64,000 bases of DNA from Fictibacillus barbaricus (lineage in GTDB: Bacteria; Bacillota; Bacilli; Bacillales; Fictibacillaceae), in NCBI RefSeq assembly GCF_014635025.1, contig NZ_BMCE01000001.1:620001-684000 (forward strand), read 5' to 3'. The position numbers and the translations under genes are program-made. Every line of letters starts with the position of its first letter. The stretch's first letter is position 1. The notes under the pieces are model-generated. The model was not told the DNA's origin, did not search any database, and saw only the letters and a program-made list of their open reading frames with translations. Positions 53,385-62,072 of the stretch are shown here, piece after piece.

Positions 53385-54858
53385 AAACAACCGTTTAACC
53401 ATTGCCCCTGAACACCTTGTGGATGACCCCGGTTTAAAGCCAGTTCCGTTTAGTGAGTTGCCTTTTACTAAACCACCACCTCTAAATACTTCGTTTGTAT
53501 TTGATGAAAGTCTCCAGCAAATTCTTCATGGTAAGCTGCTTCTCCTTGATGAACTTCCTTTTTCTATAGAAACTCTTCATGAGCATTATGAGAATGGCTT
53601 TATAGATTACCAAGTTGGTGTAAGTAGGACAAAGTATGGCCATAATTGCGGAAGGTGTGGAAATGAGAAGGACCGCTTATTCGCTTCTTTTTCTTGTTAC
53701 CGTTGTAAAAGTGAGACATGTACATACTGTCGAAACTGCATCATGATGGGACGAGTAAGCCAGTGTACACCATTATTATCGTGGACAGGGCCTAAAGTTC
53801 AGTGGTCTGGTGAGAACAAACTGGAGTGGGATGGGAAATTGTCGTCCGGTCAGAATGTGGCTTCTCAGCGGTTTGTTGAACAAGTTGGTCTTGATGGAGA
53901 ACTGTTAATCTGGGCCGTGTGTGGTGCTGGAAAAACAGAAGTCCTTTTTAAAGGGATCGAAAAAGCGTTGCAACTCGGACTTCGAGTTTGTATAGCCACT
54001 CCTCGAACGGATGTAGTCTTAGAACTCGCTCCACGGTTAAAGAAAGTTTTCCCCCATACCATGATTGCGAGCTATTATGGTGGCTCAGAAGAACGAGAAT
54101 TACCCGCACAGCTCGTCATCTCAACGACTCATCAGCTCTACCGATTTAAACAAGCGTTTAACATCATGGTTGTCGACGAAGTCGATGCCTTTCCTTACTC
54201 CTACGATACAACCCTTCAGCATGCTGTCTCACGAGCGGTTACACCTGATCATTTTCTTCTATATCTCTCAGCAACACCTTCTAGATTAATGAAAAAAGCA
54301 GTGAAGAATAGAAAGCTTTCCTGTGTAAAAATACCACGACGATTTCATGGATATCCTTTGCCTGTTCCGAAAATGGTATGGAGCGGTGAGTGGAAGAAGC
54401 GTTTGGAACGCGGGGAACTGCCGACTCCATTTGTAAATTGGATTAGGGAGCAAGCTAAAAGTGGCAGAAGAGCAATGATTTTCGTGCCTTCTGTTTCTAT
54501 TTTAAAAAAGGTAACGGAAATCATTCGTGGGATGGTAGAAGTACCTATAGATTGTGTACATGCCGAGGATCCAATAAGGAAAGAAAAAGTAGAACAGTTT
54601 CGAGCTGGGGAGATACAGCTTCTCGTATCAACAACGATCTTGGAACGGGGTGTGACCGTCCCTTTTTTAGATGTGGCAGTGTTTGGAGCTGATCATAACG
54701 TATTTTCAGAAAGTGCTCTTGTTCAAATTTCTGGTCGAGCTGGCAGGAGTAAGGATGATCCGAATGGACAAGTTATCTATTTTCATTATGGGAAATCATT
54801 AGAAATGGTACGAGCAATAAAGCATATTAAAGAGATGAATAAGGAGGATAATTCTTGA
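53362..54858 (+). CDS. comFA: Competence DNA helicase/translocase ComFA
   Basis: This 498-residue DEAD-like ATPase has a four-cysteine zinc motif near residues 95-130 (CGRCG, CYRCK, CTYCRNC). Walker A is near 186-193 (VCGAGKTE) and DEVD near 272. Helicase motifs LYLSATPSRL, STTILERGVTVPF and QISGRAGRSKDDPNG follow. It drives uptake of single-stranded DNA through ComEC during transformation. The ATG is in a terminator loop and overlaps the stop of a leader ORF. No later in-frame start has a better ribosome site that I could see. comFB, present in B. subtilis, is missing. Confidence 0.93.
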   Translation: MRFVSLFLNNRLTIAPEHLVDDPGLKPVPFSELPFTKPPPLNTSFVFDESLQQILHGKLLLLDELPFSIETLHEHYENGFIDYQVGVSRTKYGHNCGRCGNEKDRLFASFSCYRCKSETCTYCRNCIMMGRVSQCTPLLSWTGPKVQWSGENKLEWDGKLSSGQNVASQRFVEQVGLDGELLIWAVCGAGKTEVLFKGIEKALQLGLRVCIATPRTDVVLELAPRLKKVFPHTMIASYYGGSEERELPAQLVISTTHQLYRFKQAFNIMVVDEVDAFPYSYDTTLQHAVSRAVTPDHFLLYLSATPSRLMKKAVKNRKLSCVKIPRRFHGYPLPVPKMVWSGEWKKRLERGELPTPFVNWIREQAKSGRRAMIFVPSVSILKKVTEIIRGMVEVPIDCVHAEDPIRKEKVEQFRAGEIQLLVSTTILERGVTVPFLDVAVFGADHNVFSESALVQISGRAGRSKDDPNGQVIYFHYGKSLEMVRAIKHIKEMNKEDNS

Positions 54859-55565
54859 GTTACTGCCTGTACTGTCATCAATCATATACCGAAAGATGGT
54901 CATGGACGGATCTGTTTGGCCTTTCAATTCGAACTTTGCTCTGTTTAGACTGTGAAGATATATTGGAGTTGGTTAAAGGGGATATTTGTAGTATATGTGG
55001 TCGCTCTTTTTCATTATTTCCCGAGCAATATCGACAGGGTGACTGTTGCAACGACTGCATTCGGTGGGAGGAAAACGAAGATTGGACCGGTATTCTACAG
55101 CAGAATCGGTCACTTTATGTCTACAACGACTTTTTAAAAGAGGTTATTGCCAAATTTAAATATCGAGGAAACGCAGAACTTATAAAAGCCTTTTATCCTG
55201 TTTTGAAAAAACAATATAAAAAGATTTCCCAACAGGCTTTCATTATACCGATACCATTAAGTGAAGAACGGAACTATGAAAGAGGGTTTAACCAGGCTGA
55301 ACTTTTAGCTAGAGGGATCAGCAACCATATAGCACTTCTATTAGAGAGAAAAACTCATGAAGAAAAACAAAGTAAAAAGACTCGTGATGAAAGATTGGAG
55401 CAGAAAGAGAATCCATTTATAGTTATCGAGCCTAATAAAGTCCAAGGTCAAAAGGTACTCCTGGTAGATGACGTTTATACGACGGGCAGCACATTGCGAT
55501 ATGCGGCTAAAGTCCTGTTAGAAGCTGGTGCTAAACAAGTATCATCTATAACCCTCGCAAGATAA
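54855..55565 (+). CDS. comFC: ComFC phosphoribosyltransferase-like competence protein
   Basis: This 236-residue protein starts with TTG, 7 nt after AAGGAGG, and overlaps the comFA stop by 4 nt. An N-terminal cysteine-rich part (CLYCHQSY, CLDCEDIL, CSICGRSF, CCNDC) is followed by a PRTase fold with VLLVDDVYTTGSTL. Conserved PIPLSEERNYERGFNQAELLA precedes it (two parts). ComFC is needed for transformation and binds ComFA; its chemistry is unclear. Confidence 0.92.
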   Translation: MSYCLYCHQSYTERWSWTDLFGLSIRTLLCLDCEDILELVKGDICSICGRSFSLFPEQYRQGDCCNDCIRWEENEDWTGILQQNRSLYVYNDFLKEVIAKFKYRGNAELIKAFYPVLKKQYKKISQQAFIIPIPLSEERNYERGFNQAELLARGISNHIALLLERKTHEEKQSKKTRDERLEQKENPFIVIEPNKVQGQKVLLVDDVYTTGSTLRYAAKVLLEAGAKQVSSITLAR

Positions 55566-55583
55566 ATAAAACAAACGTCCTGT

Positions 55584-55610
55584 TAAAAACTCTATAGCAC
55601 ATTCCGATAT
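55584..55610 (+). promoter_or_regulatory. Sigma-D promoter of yvyF
   Basis: TAAA (55584-55587), 15 nt, then TCCGATAT (55603-55610). It lies just after comFC and 35 bp before yvyF. Confidence 0.8.
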
Positions 55611-55645
55611 AAAAGAAAGATAGAAGTGCTAAGGAGCGGAACGTA

Positions 55646-56041
55646 ATGGGTGATTTAAAGAACTGTCCGCAGTGCGGAAGGCTTTTTGTAAAAGGAATTC
55701 GTGAACAATGCGATGCTTGTTTTCGTGAAGAAGAGCAGCAATATGATAAAGTGTATCGCTATATAAGAAGAAGTGAGAATCGGAATGCAACGATTGTGGA
55801 TGTAAGTGAAGCTACTGCTGTCTCAGAAAGTAAAATTATCTATTTTATACACCAAGGGAGAATTCGTGTAAAAGGCTATCCGAATTTTACGTATCCCTGT
55901 GATGGGTGTCAAAATCCAATTAATGATGGACGTCTCTGTCAAACATGTAAGGACAAGCTAAAGTCAGAGCTGTCCATTGAGGACTTTATCAAAAGAAAAC
56001 AAGAAGAAGCATTACCTTCTTACCATACAGATGAAAATTAA
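55646..56041 (+). CDS. yvyF: Flagellar operon protein YvyF
   Basis: This 131-residue protein has two zinc-binding cysteine clusters: CPQCGRLFV...CDAC at the N-terminus and CDGCQNPI...CQTCKDKL near residue 90. Between them is a short HTH-like segment (IVDVSEATAVSESKIIYFI). The family sits before flgM in Bacillus. Its function is not established; a regulatory role is possible. The ribosome site is AAGGAGCG. Confidence 0.88.
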   Translation: MGDLKNCPQCGRLFVKGIREQCDACFREEEQQYDKVYRYIRRSENRNATIVDVSEATAVSESKIIYFIHQGRIRVKGYPNFTYPCDGCQNPINDGRLCQTCKDKLKSELSIEDFIKRKQEEALPSYHTDEN

Positions 56042-56061
56042 CCTAATTTGTTTTCATTCTT

Positions 56062-56088
56062 TAAAGAATTCTTTAGAATTGCCGATAT
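56062..56088 (+). promoter_or_regulatory. Sigma-D promoter of flgM
   Basis: TAAA (56062-56065), 15 nt, then GCCGATAT (56081-56088). This is the best match to the consensus in the window. It lies 40 bp before flgM, so FlgM feeds back on its own sigma factor. Confidence 0.85.
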
Positions 56089-56128
56089 AATAAATAAGAA
56101 AAACAGTCTCTAAATGAGGTGACTAATA

Positions 56129-56395
56129 ATGCGTATAAACCACTATAATTCCATTCAAAGTAATCCATATAAAAAACAGACACCTGAAATGAAACAAGAG
56201 AAGGTCCAGTCTTTATATAAGAAAGATGAAATTCAAATTTCGGATGAAGCAAAAAAGCTATTGTCTTCTTCCAAGTTTGAACAAGAGCGTGCGGAGAAAG
56301 TAAGCGAAATTAAACGTCAAGTTGAGAGCGGGAACTATCAAGTCGATTCTGCAAAAACTGCAAAATCAATTCTTGATTTTTGGCGTAGATCCTAG
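56129..56395 (+). CDS. flgM: Anti-sigma-D factor FlgM
   Basis: This 88-residue protein has the C-terminal sigma-binding region VSEIKRQVESGNYQVDSAK, typical of FlgM, and DEIQISDEAKKLL before it. It holds sigma D inactive until the hook-basal body is complete. It lies between sigma-D promoter and flgN, with a 9-nt gap to the latter. Confidence 0.93.
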   Translation: MRINHYNSIQSNPYKKQTPEMKQEKVQSLYKKDEIQISDEAKKLLSSSKFEQERAEKVSEIKRQVESGNYQVDSAKTAKSILDFWRRS

Positions 56396-56404
56396 GAGGA
56401 TTCC

Positions 56405-56863
56405 ATGGAAACGGCACAAATGACTTCATTGTTAGAACGATTATTAAGATCTCACGAGGATCTTCTTTCATTGGGTGAGCGAAAAACGAGTGTATTGAAG
56501 CTGGGAGATATGAAAGCACTCGACATTCTATTAAAAGAAGAAGATCTTCAGGTTAAGAAGCTGCAGATGCTCGAAAAAGAAAGGTTGCTTAAGTTTGCTA
56601 ATGTTACATTATCAGATGTACTCGAGCAAGCGGAAAGCGACGAAAAAGAGAATTTAACTCATCTGCAAAATAAATTAATCACTGCCTATGAAGCTTTAAA
56701 GAGCAGAAACCAATTAAACCAAGAGCTATTAGAACAATCTCTTCAGTATGTAAACATGTCATTAAGCATGGTTCAGCCAGATAATGAACCAGCTACTTAC
56801 CGAAATCCAAAAGGAAATCTATATCAAACAAACTCAACATCATTATTTGATTCAAAAGCTTAA
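56405..56863 (+). CDS. flgN: Flagellar chaperone FlgN
   Basis: This 152-residue protein (YvyG in B. subtilis) is almost fully helical: LLERLLRSHEDLLSLGERKT, then coiled coil and LLEQSLQYVNMSLSMV. It is the export chaperone for the hook-filament junction proteins FlgK and FlgL, which are encoded directly downstream. The ribosome site is TAGGAGG. Confidence 0.9.
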   Translation: METAQMTSLLERLLRSHEDLLSLGERKTSVLKLGDMKALDILLKEEDLQVKKLQMLEKERLLKFANVTLSDVLEQAESDEKENLTHLQNKLITAYEALKSRNQLNQELLEQSLQYVNMSLSMVQPDNEPATYRNPKGNLYQTNSTSLFDSKA

Positions 56864-56884
56864 ACTTTACGGAGGAAACTGATC

Positions 56885-58408
56885 ATGCGCTCAACTTTTC
56901 ACGGCTTAGAAACAGCCCGCAGGGGTATGTTTACTCAGCAAACAGCTCTACAAACAACAGGGAATAATATTGCGAATGCCAATACACCTGGTTATTCAAG
57001 GCAACGAGTAAACTTCTCACAAACAGAACCTTATCCGGCTGCTTCTATGAATCGTCCGCAAATTCCTGGTCAGCTGGGAACAGGTGTTGAGGCTGGATCG
57101 ATCCAACGTGTACGTGAAGGCTTTTTGGATACTCAATTTCGTGGTGAAAACAATAAGTTTGGTTTCTGGAATGCAAAAAGTGAAGCATTAGCTAAGATGG
57201 AAGACATCATGAATGAACCATCGGATAACGGATTAGCCAAAACGATGGATCGTTTTTGGCAGTCTTTGCAGGATCTATCAGTGAACCCTGAAGATTCAGG
57301 AGCTCGTTCAGTTGTACGGCAGCGTGGTCTAGCTGTTGCTGAAACCTTTAATTATCTATCAAACTCGTTATCTTCAATTCAAGAGGATTTAAAAGCACAA
57401 GCTGACTTAACAGCAAAAGAAATTAATTCTCTATTAACTCAGATTAGTAACATCAATACACAAATCAAAGAAATAGAACCACACGGGTACCTTCCAAATG
57501 ATCTTTATGATGAGAGGGATATGCTGGTAGACCAGCTCTCAACAATGGTCAACATTAAAGTAACGAAAACAGGCAGTGGTGGCCAATCGTCACCACTTGC
57601 TGAAGGGATTTACAACATAGAGCTTTTAAATGCAAATGGCGAGTCTTATCCTGGCTCACCTGCACCAGCTGCTCCAGTCATGTTACTAGATTCAGCAGCT
57701 GCAACACCTGTAAACCCTGTTTCGATTCAATACAATGCTAATAACCTTGCAGATACAGTAACGGTAGATGGAACGGCAATCGATATTCAAGATTTCTCTG
57801 GTGGTAAATTAAAAGGACTATTAGAATCTTATGGATATGATGATAATGGAACATCTAAAGGAACTTACCCAGATATGCTAAAGAGCCTTGATGAAATGGC
57901 TTTAAACTTTGCCACTGAATTTAACAGAGTTCATCAAGCAGGAACAGGATTAGATGGCAACACAGGGTACTCATTCTTTGATGTAACAGGTACTAAAGGT
58001 GCAGCCAAAGATATTAAACTTCATAGCGATACTAAAAATCTTGATCATATCGCGGCTGCAAAGAGCAACTTTGATGGAGATGGAAGTAATGCTCTATCTC
58101 TAGCAGATGTAAAAAATGCAAGCTTAACATTTACGAGTGGAACAGCTACTTTAAAGAGCTTTTATGAAGGTGCTATTGGTAAAATGGCTGTTGATGCTCA
58201 ACAAGCGGTACGATTAACCAATAACTCATCCGTGTTGTCAGGAGCAGTCCAACAAAGAAGAACTTCTGTAAGCGGAGTCTCTCTTGATGAAGAAATGACA
58301 AATATGATTCAATATCAGCATGCTTATAATGCATCAGCGCGAAACATTACGGTGATCGATGAAATGTTAGATAAAATTATTAACGGCTTAGGTGTTGGTG
58401 GAAGGTAG
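56885..58408 (+). CDS. flgK: Flagellar hook-associated protein 1 FlgK
   Basis: This 507-residue protein has the FlgK N-terminus RSTFHGLETARRGMFTQQTA, then QTTGNNIANANTPGYSRQRV. The C-terminus SLDEEMTNMIQYQHAYNASA is the usual coiled-coil zone. It joins the hook to FlgL. The middle region (about 230-400) is variable. It lies in the flgM-flgL operon. Confidence 0.95.
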   Translation: MRSTFHGLETARRGMFTQQTALQTTGNNIANANTPGYSRQRVNFSQTEPYPAASMNRPQIPGQLGTGVEAGSIQRVREGFLDTQFRGENNKFGFWNAKSEALAKMEDIMNEPSDNGLAKTMDRFWQSLQDLSVNPEDSGARSVVRQRGLAVAETFNYLSNSLSSIQEDLKAQADLTAKEINSLLTQISNINTQIKEIEPHGYLPNDLYDERDMLVDQLSTMVNIKVTKTGSGGQSSPLAEGIYNIELLNANGESYPGSPAPAAPVMLLDSAAATPVNPVSIQYNANNLADTVTVDGTAIDIQDFSGGKLKGLLESYGYDDNGTSKGTYPDMLKSLDEMALNFATEFNRVHQAGTGLDGNTGYSFFDVTGTKGAAKDIKLHSDTKNLDHIAAAKSNFDGDGSNALSLADVKNASLTFTSGTATLKSFYEGAIGKMAVDAQQAVRLTNNSSVLSGAVQQRRTSVSGVSLDEEMTNMIQYQHAYNASARNITVIDEMLDKIINGLGVGGR

Positions 58409-58418
58409 GTAGAGGTAA

Positions 58419-59300
58419 ATGCGAGTAACTCAATCAATGCTAGCTAATAACACATTGAGACACATTAGCGAAAGCTACGGGCGTATGGCAAAAACACAAG
58501 AGCAGTTATCTACAGGAAAGAAAATTAGCCGTCCGTCCGACGATCCTGTCGTTGCGATGAAAGGTATGACTTATCGAACAAATCTTACTGAAGTTGAACA
58601 ATACAAGCGGAATCTGTCTGAAGCTTACAACTGGATGGAGAACTCGGATGCGGCTCTCGACAAAGCAACGAGTGTTATGCAGCGTATCCGGGAGTTAACA
58701 GTTCAGGCGAGTAACGGAACGTTAGAAGATTCGCAACGAGAAATTATTGCAAAAGAAGTAGGACAATTAAAAGAACACCTTGTCTCTATTGCGAATACAC
58801 AAGTAGCAGGAAAGTTCATTTTTAACGGAAATGATACAACGGCAAAACCAGTGGATTTAAACGCCTCAAAAGTTTCTACGAACGGTAACCCTGTAGAGTT
58901 AGAGTTATCAAAAGGGATAAAAATTGCTGTGAATATCGATCCTAGGAATGTATTTACTCTTACACCGGATGGGTTGTTTGGAGATATCACAGCTTTAGAG
59001 AATACATTAAATAGCACGAATCCTGCAAATGTTGACAGTTTCCTTGGTAAACTAGATAAGCACATTAATAATCTAGTATCAGAGCGTGCTGAACTTGGTG
59101 CACGATACAATCGTGTAGAGTTAATCGATGAACGTGTCAGTGAGCAAGAGGTTATTGCTAATCGAATTCTCTCAGATAATGAAGATGCAGATATTGAACG
59201 TGTGATTACAGACCTTAAAATGCAAGAAACTGTTCATCGGGCTGCACTAGGCGTTGGGTCACGTATTATGCAGCCGACTTTAATGGACTTTTTACGCTAA
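58419..59300 (+). CDS. flgL: Flagellar hook-associated protein 3 FlgL
   Basis: This 293-residue protein starts MRVTQSMLANNTLRHISESY with EQLSTGKKISRPSDDPVVAM, and has the C-terminal IERVITDLKMQETVHRAALG. It is the junction protein next to the filament and is related to flagellin. A terminator follows, which partly separates it from yviE-fliW-csrA. Confidence 0.94.
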   Translation: MRVTQSMLANNTLRHISESYGRMAKTQEQLSTGKKISRPSDDPVVAMKGMTYRTNLTEVEQYKRNLSEAYNWMENSDAALDKATSVMQRIRELTVQASNGTLEDSQREIIAKEVGQLKEHLVSIANTQVAGKFIFNGNDTTAKPVDLNASKVSTNGNPVELELSKGIKIAVNIDPRNVFTLTPDGLFGDITALENTLNSTNPANVDSFLGKLDKHINNLVSERAELGARYNRVELIDERVSEQEVIANRILSDNEDADIERVITDLKMQETVHRAALGVGSRIMQPTLMDFLR

Positions 59301-59305
59301 ACTTT

Positions 59306-59333
59306 AGAGCTATCCTTGTGATAGCTCTTTTCT
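59306..59333 (+). terminator. Terminator after flgL
   Basis: AGAGCTATC pairs with GATAGCTCT around CTTGT. TTTTC follows. Some readthrough into yviE is likely, since no clear promoter was found in the 30 bp left. Confidence 0.75.
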
Positions 59334-59364
59334 TGCAATTACACTCTTTTTTAGGAGGGACTCT

Positions 59365-59940
59365 ATGAATTTTCCTCAATTAAAAATGGAATCTACGTTT
59401 GGGCAGTTAGGATTAAACATACAAAAACCGGTTCAGGAAATTGAACAGCCAGCAGCAGAAATATCCATTCAACAACCAAAAGCAGAATTAGAAATGGAGA
59501 CAACACCTGGCAAGTTAACGATTGACCAAACACAAGCCTGGGAAGACATGGACTTAAAGCATATCTTTAAACGAATTGAAGACTTTGCTCAAAATGGGTA
59601 TCAGGATTGGTTAGCCGGGATGGGACGAAGAGCTTCAGAAGGCGATGACCTGATGAGAATAGAAAATGGTGGTATTCCAATTGCTGACCATGCGAAAATA
59701 AATGGAGAGAGCCCCATTTATGAATTCAATATAGGATTTGTTCCCTCTCATTTTAGTGTGAAGACAAACTATCAGCCCGGGGATTTAAAAATTAATTGGA
59801 AAGCAAATAAACCAGAAATAGATGTCCAAGTAAATAAACCACGTCATGACTATACTCCAGGAGTCATCCGTGGAGAAATGAAACAATGGCCATCTTTAAA
59901 AATCGAAGTAATCGGTTTAGAAGTAGATGAGAAAAAGTAA
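59365..59940 (+). CDS. yviE: DUF6470 family protein YviE
   Basis: This 191-residue protein of the flagellar operon has LKMESTFGQLGLNIQKP and INWKANKPEIDVQVNKPR. No catalytic motif is visible. It is present at this place in most Bacillus genomes, but its role is unknown. The ribosome site is TTAGGAGGG, and fliW follows after 12 nt. Confidence 0.88.
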   Translation: MNFPQLKMESTFGQLGLNIQKPVQEIEQPAAEISIQQPKAELEMETTPGKLTIDQTQAWEDMDLKHIFKRIEDFAQNGYQDWLAGMGRRASEGDDLMRIENGGIPIADHAKINGESPIYEFNIGFVPSHFSVKTNYQPGDLKINWKANKPEIDVQVNKPRHDYTPGVIRGEMKQWPSLKIEVIGLEVDEKK

Positions 59941-59952
59941 AGGACTGAGTAT

Positions 59953-60387
59953 ATGAAACTTCAAACGAAATTCGAAGAGACAATAGAAGTGAATGAATCT
60001 GATATTCTGGATTTTGAGTTGGGTTTACCAGGATTTGAAGAAGAAAAGAAATTTGTTTTGCTGCCAATAGAAGGAACACCGTTCTCAATTCTTCAATCAG
60101 TAATATCACCAGATCTAGCGTTTATAACTGCAGATCCATTCGTGTTTTTTAAGAATTATGATTTTGAATTATCCAATTCTGACCAGGATCAATTAGCTGT
60201 ATCAACACCAGGTGATGTGATGGTGCAAGTAATAGTTACAGTAGCCGAACCTTTTGAAAAATCGACAGCTAATTTACAAGCTCCAGTTGTTATCAATACT
60301 AAACAAAACAAAGCAAAACAGGTGATTATAAATGATGGGAATTATGGGACGCGTCATCATTTAAACACTACTAAAAGGGAGGGTTAA
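59953..60387 (+). CDS. fliW: Flagellar assembly factor FliW
   Basis: This 144-residue protein has [22 protein letters not shown], typical of FliW, and ends [15 protein letters not shown]. FliW binds CsrA and blocks it; flagellin displaces CsrA from FliW, so the three form a switch. The gene is joined to csrA with a 1-nt gap. The C-terminus is a normal length. Confidence 0.94.
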   Translation: MKLQTKFEETIEVNESDILDFELGLPGFEEEKKFVLLPIEGTPFSILQSVISPDLAFITADPFVFFKNYDFELSNSDQDQLAVSTPGDVMVQVIVTVAEPFEKSTANLQAPVVINTKQNKAKQVIINDGNYGTRHHLNTTKREG

Positions 60388-60388
60388 T

Positions 60389-60616
60389 ATGTTAGTCTTA
60401 ACCCGAAAACTACAGGAAGCGATTAAGATTGGACAGGATATTGAAATTACTATATTAACTATAGAAGGCGACCAAGTAAAGCTAGGAATATCAGCACCAA
60501 AGGATATTGAAATACATAGAAAAGAGATTTTTCTTTCAATACAAGAGGAAAACAACAAAGCTTCAAATACTAATTTTAATCAATTACAACAATTATTTAA
60601 CATTAAAAAAAATTAA
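60389..60616 (+). CDS. csrA: Carbon storage/translation regulator CsrA
   Basis: This 75-residue RNA-binding protein has [20 protein letters not shown], then [19 protein letters not shown] with the conserved RNA-contacting region. It represses hag translation by covering the ribosome site. It is just before hag, whose leader carries two CsrA-type sites. The ribosome site is AAGGGAGGG. Confidence 0.95.
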   Translation: MLVLTRKLQEAIKIGQDIEITILTIEGDQVKLGISAPKDIEIHRKEIFLSIQEENNKASNTNFNQLQQLFNIKKN

Positions 60617-60624
60617 AAATGGAT

Positions 60625-60651
60625 TAAAGATTAATTCTCTTATTCCGATAT
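60625..60651 (+). promoter_or_regulatory. Sigma-D promoter of hag
   Basis: TAAA (60625-60628), 15 nt, then TCCGATAT (60644-60651). Transcription would start near 60658, leaving a leader of about 100 nt. Confidence 0.85.
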
Positions 60652-60670
60652 AAGTAATGTAGAAACAAAC

Positions 60671-60698
60671 AGTGTTTTTAACGGCCGGTAAAAACACT
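60671..60698 (+). other. Perfect 10-bp hairpin at the 5' end of the hag leader
   Basis: AGTGTTTTTA (60671-60680) pairs with TAAAAACACT (60689-60698) around the GC-rich loop ACGGCCGG. There is no T-tract after it. It starts about 13 nt from the predicted RNA 5' end and may protect the transcript. Confidence 0.7.
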
Positions 60699-60719
60699 CG
60701 CGTTTCAAAAAACATCCAA

Positions 60720-60753
60720 CCACAAGGACGTGGGCGGAACACATTCAAGGAGG
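60720..60753 (+). promoter_or_regulatory. Two CsrA-type binding sites in the hag leader
   Basis: The first site is ACAAGGACGT, with AAGGAC in the loop of a CCAC/GTGG stem (60720-60733). The second, TCAAGGAGG (60745-60753), is the ribosome site. Both have the GGA core, as in the B. subtilis hag leader. Confidence 0.7.
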
Positions 60754-60761
60754 AAAATGAA

Positions 60762-61604
60762 ATGAGAATTAATCACAATATCGCTTCACTTAACACGTAC
60801 CGTCAGTTGTCTACAAACAGTGCGAACACTGGAAAGTCTTTAGAGAAGTTATCATCAGGTCTAAAAATCAACAAAGCTGGTGATGATGCAGCAGGATTAG
60901 CAATATCTGAAAAAATGCGTGGGCAAATCCGTGGTCTTGAAATGGGTTCTAAGAACGCACAAGATGGAATCTCTTTAATTCAAACGGCTGAGGGTGCATT
61001 GAACGAAACACATGATATCCTTCAACGTATGCGTGAATTGGCTACTCAATCTGCCAACGATACTAACACAGCAACTGACCGTGGAGAACTTCAAAAGGAG
61101 TTTAACCAGTTATCAAAAGAAATCACTCGTATTGCAAAAACTACCGAGTTCAACACTCAAAAACTTCTTGATGGTTCTGATGTTGACGGTAAAGTATTCC
61201 ATATCGGTGCTAATGCAGGGCAAAGCCTGACATTAACTATCAATGCTATGGATGCTACAACTCTTGCAGTTGGTACTGGAACAACTGAAGCTGACACAGT
61301 TGGTATCGACATTACAACTCAAGCTAATGCGAACGCAGCTATCACTCTTGTAAATACAGCGATCGAAACTGTATCTGCGGAGCGTTCAAAACTTGGTGCT
61401 ACTCAAAACCGTTTAGAACACACTATTAATAACCTTGGAACTTCTGCTGAAAACTTAACGGCTGCTGAATCTCGCATAAGAGATACAGACATGGCGAAAG
61501 AAATGATGGAGTTCACAAAGAACAACATCCTATCTCAGGCTGCTCAAAGCATGTTAGCTCAAGCCAACCAACAACCACAAGGAGTTCTTCAACTTCTTCG
61601 TTAA
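60762..61604 (+). CDS. hag: Flagellin Hag
   Basis: Start at ATG 60762, 8 nt after AAGGAGG, giving 280 residues; the frame from 60672 runs through the leader and is not real. The N-terminus MRINHNIASLNTYRQL, LEKLSSGLKINKAGDDAAGL and the C-terminus AQSMLAQANQQPQGVLQLL are typical D0/D1 parts. The middle (about 165-200) is short, so surface domains are small. It is controlled by sigma D and by FliW/CsrA. Glycosylation by the nonulosonate made in the window is possible but not shown: no Maf-type transferase is present here. Confidence 0.95.
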   Translation: MRINHNIASLNTYRQLSTNSANTGKSLEKLSSGLKINKAGDDAAGLAISEKMRGQIRGLEMGSKNAQDGISLIQTAEGALNETHDILQRMRELATQSANDTNTATDRGELQKEFNQLSKEITRIAKTTEFNTQKLLDGSDVDGKVFHIGANAGQSLTLTINAMDATTLAVGTGTTEADTVGIDITTQANANAAITLVNTAIETVSAERSKLGATQNRLEHTINNLGTSAENLTAAESRIRDTDMAKEMMEFTKNNILSQAAQSMLAQANQQPQGVLQLLR

Positions 61605-61614
61605 TTTACCTAAA

Positions 61615-61645
61615 GTCATCGGATACTTATCCGGTGGCTTTTTTA
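61615..61645 (+). terminator. Terminator of hag
   Basis: GTCATCGGA (61615-61623) pairs with TCCGGTGGC (61630-61638) with G-T pairs. A T6 tract follows. Confidence 0.85.
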
Positions 61646-61704
61646 TCTTAATACAGGCAACAATCCTTCTGATTGGGATATACTCCTAATGTGGGGGTGT
61701 TGAA

Positions 61705-62013
61705 ATGAATAGAGCCGTTTGGTTGAAAGCTCATTTTTGGGTATGCGTGGGTATCGCTGTCTTAAACTTGCTGGATGCTTCTGTTACCCATTTTCTTCTG
61801 ATGAATGGTGCAAAGGAATTAAACCCTTTGATGAATGCTTTATATGGATATCATCCTCTATGGTTTATTAGCATTAAACTTTTTTTCTCTTTAGTCATTT
61901 TGGGGTTTGGCTTTTTTCCCGTTCATCGTATTGCAAGAAAGCTAACTTTTGGGGTGTTAATTGTTTATTCGTTTGTGGTTTTTTGGCAATTGTATCTATA
62001 TTTTTCTTTATGA
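61705..62013 (+). CDS. DUF5658 family membrane protein
   Basis: This 102-residue protein has three hydrophobic helices and the family pattern NLLDASVTHFLLMNGAKELNP with LMNALYGYHPLWFISIKLFF. The function is unknown. It starts after GGGGG and stands alone between hag and a convergent acyltransferase gene. Confidence 0.75.
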   Translation: MNRAVWLKAHFWVCVGIAVLNLLDASVTHFLLMNGAKELNPLMNALYGYHPLWFISIKLFFSLVILGFGFFPVHRIARKLTFGVLIVYSFVVFWQLYLYFSL

Positions 62014-62030
62014 GTATTTTTTGTGTACAA

Positions 62031-62072
62031 AAAAGCCAAACACCCTAATACTGGATGATTGGCTTCTTTTTT
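62031..62072. terminator. Bidirectional terminator
   Basis: AAGCCAA (62033-62039) pairs with TTGGCTT (62059-62065) across a 19-nt loop, with A4 and T6 tracts outside. It serves the DUF5658 and acyltransferase genes. Confidence 0.7.

Noticed and set aside
60672-60761. Longer flagellin start
   Set aside because: This frame runs through the leader hairpin and the CsrA sites; flagellins start MRINHN and a full ribosome site precedes that ATG.
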